DNA from: Nitrospirota bacterium
GTDB lineage: Bacteria > Nitrospirota > Thermodesulfovibrionia > Thermodesulfovibrionales > JdFR-88
Direction of reading: 5' to 3'
NCBI GenBank assembly: GCA_014874185.1
Contig: JACWAF010000019.1
Span: forward strand, 1-64,000
Length of the DNA: 64,000 nt
Every line of letters begins with the position of its first letter. The first letter of the stretch is position 1. Below are positions 63,210 to 64,000 of the stretch, in pieces. A model generated the notes under the pieces. That model searched no databases, was not told the origin of the DNA, and saw only the letters and a program-made list of their open reading frames with translations. Position numbers and translations under genes: made by a program.

Positions 63210-64000
63210 GCGCATCCTTCTGCTGGCATTAAAATTCCTGGTAAGCGGCACTCTCCTGTTCTTCGTCCTCAGGAAGGCCGGCTTCAAAGAGGTCTATTCG
63301 CTTATAAGCCGGATAAACCCGCTTGCGTTCCTGGCCGCAGTGCTCTTCTATGCCCTGGGGCAGCTTGTCTCCAGCGCCAGATGGAGGCTTCTGCTCACAT
63401 CAAGAGTTCCCATGAAGAGGCTCTTCTCCCTCTATATGGTGGGAAGCTTCTTCAGCATGATCCTGCCCGGCCTCGTCGGGGGCGACGCGGTAAAAGGGTT
63501 CTATCTTTACAAGGACACCGGCAAGGCGCCGGAGACCATGGCCTCGATCTTCATGGAGAGATACCTGGGCTTCACGGCCCTCTTGATACTTGGCGCGCTG
63601 GCCTACCCCTTCAGCCTGCCTTATATAAAAGGCTCGCCCCTGGCATGGTATTTTCCTCTTATCGTGGCCGCTTTCCTGGTGTTCAGCCTGGCCTTCTTCA
63701 ATCTGAAAATCGGCCGCAGGATAAAGATGCTCTCCGAGGTCTACGGCTACTTCGGCCTGTACCGGAAACCCGTGCTGGCAAGAGGCGTCCTCCTCTCGTT
63801 CGGCGTGCAGGGGCTTGCCATAATTTCCGTAATTACCATCTCAAAAGGACTGGGGCTGTCCATCCCGGTCCCCCTCTTCTTCGCCTTCGTCCCGATGATC
63901 GTAGCCTTCTCCTCACTGCCGGTATCCGTCTCGGGGATCGGCCTCAGGGAGGCGTCATTCGTGCTCCTCTTCGGCGGGGCTGGCTTGAACGCCGAATCGG
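63184..64000 (+). CDS. LPG-synthase transmembrane / flippase-like (UPF0104) protein, partial
   Basis: An integral membrane protein cut by the window end; 272 codons are seen. The frame starts at TTG 63184, overlapping the upstream gene by 26 bases, and reads through to the last base without a stop. It shows the family features: a basic start, helices every 20-30 residues, SSARWRLLLTSR, SMILPGLVGGDAVKGFYLYK and SGIGLREASFVLLFG. The family includes MprF-like lipid flippases and uncharacterised YbhN proteins. As the fourth gene of the module it may move the polyprenyl-linked sugar across the membrane; this is inference. Confidence 0.85.
   Translation, partial: MAQTANKPKRILLLALKFLVSGTLLFFVLRKAGFKEVYSLISRINPLAFLAAVLFYALGQLVSSARWRLLLTSRVPMKRLFSLYMVGSFFSMILPGLVGGDAVKGFYLYKDTGKAPETMASIFMERYLGFTALLILGALAYPFSLPYIKGSPLAWYFPLIVAAFLVFSLAFFNLKIGRRIKMLSEVYGYFGLYRKPVLARGVLLSFGVQGLAIISVITISKGLGLSIPVPLFFAFVPMIVAFSSLPVSVSGIGLREASFVLLFGGAGLNAES

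Overview
The window looks like 64 kb of chromosome from a GC-rich, Gram-negative (lipopolysaccharide-making) bacterium. It has an outer-membrane assembly operon (BamA-like, TamB-like and SurA-like proteins), lipid A and Kdo genes (lpxK, waaA, lpxB), a heptose and O-antigen cluster, and no phage or insertion sequence. Several genes suit an anaerobic lifestyle: a coenzyme-B12-type (class II) ribonucleotide reductase, QueH for the last step of queuosine synthesis, a split-Soret-type cytochrome c and a NifX-like protein. The mixture recalls Nitrospirota or Desulfobacterota (former Deltaproteobacteria), but that is inference; no rRNA is present to settle it.

Layout. 1-331: repeat-rich non-coding end. 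332-7659 (minus): tamB, a seven-POTRA bamA-like gene, a SurA-like chaperone and a small Cys-rich protein. 7828-7947: tRNA-Val(GAC) and a terminator. 7976-9620: a NifX-like/DUF134 pair and a divergent split-Soret cytochrome sharing overlapping promoters. 9785-15301: CPBP membrane protease, double-domain M16 peptidase, MFS transporter and a methyltransferase. 15321-25302 (minus): a housekeeping stretch with a CysRS-like protein, MATE transporter, XerC, a DgkA-PAP2 fusion, YbeY, a membrane HD phosphodiesterase, PhoH, QueA, SpoIID-like protein, DUF2905 and QueH. 25442-35566: a lipoprotein (minus), then yggS-proC-yggT-divIVA-hisS-histidine kinase-response regulator, and a glycosidase-like lipoprotein. 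35630-36170: an array of palindromic repeats. 36172-43320 (minus): an FAD enzyme, YjbQ, and lpxK-waaA-lpxB followed by an aminotransferase and a dehydrogenase that look like GnnB and GnnA. 43412-49253: ftsH (plus) facing nth-acpS-pdxJ-nrdJ (minus). 49538-56327 (minus): the LPS core/O-antigen cluster, three of whose gaps hold copies of one 76-79-base palindromic repeat. 56400-59859: cupin, MFS and sodium:solute symporter genes. 59897-64000 (plus): a receiver protein, a PAP2-GT39 fusion, an ArnC/DPM1-like glycosyltransferase, and a flippase-like membrane protein cut by the window end.

How the genes fit together. Envelope building dominates: lipid A, heptose, O-antigen ligase, outer-membrane insertion, and a final module that may load a sugar onto a polyprenyl carrier and move it to an acceptor. 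The strongest biological prediction is that lipid A is built on the diamino sugar GlcNAc3N, because GnnA/GnnB-like genes are translationally coupled to lpxB. Other points worth a second look are a short CysRS-like protein lacking two zinc ligands, an endonuclease III with His in place of one iron-sulfur Cys, a class II reductase without its C-terminal Cys arm, two enzyme fusions, and several families of dispersed palindromic repeats. No CRISPR array, insertion sequence, prophage or origin was seen.
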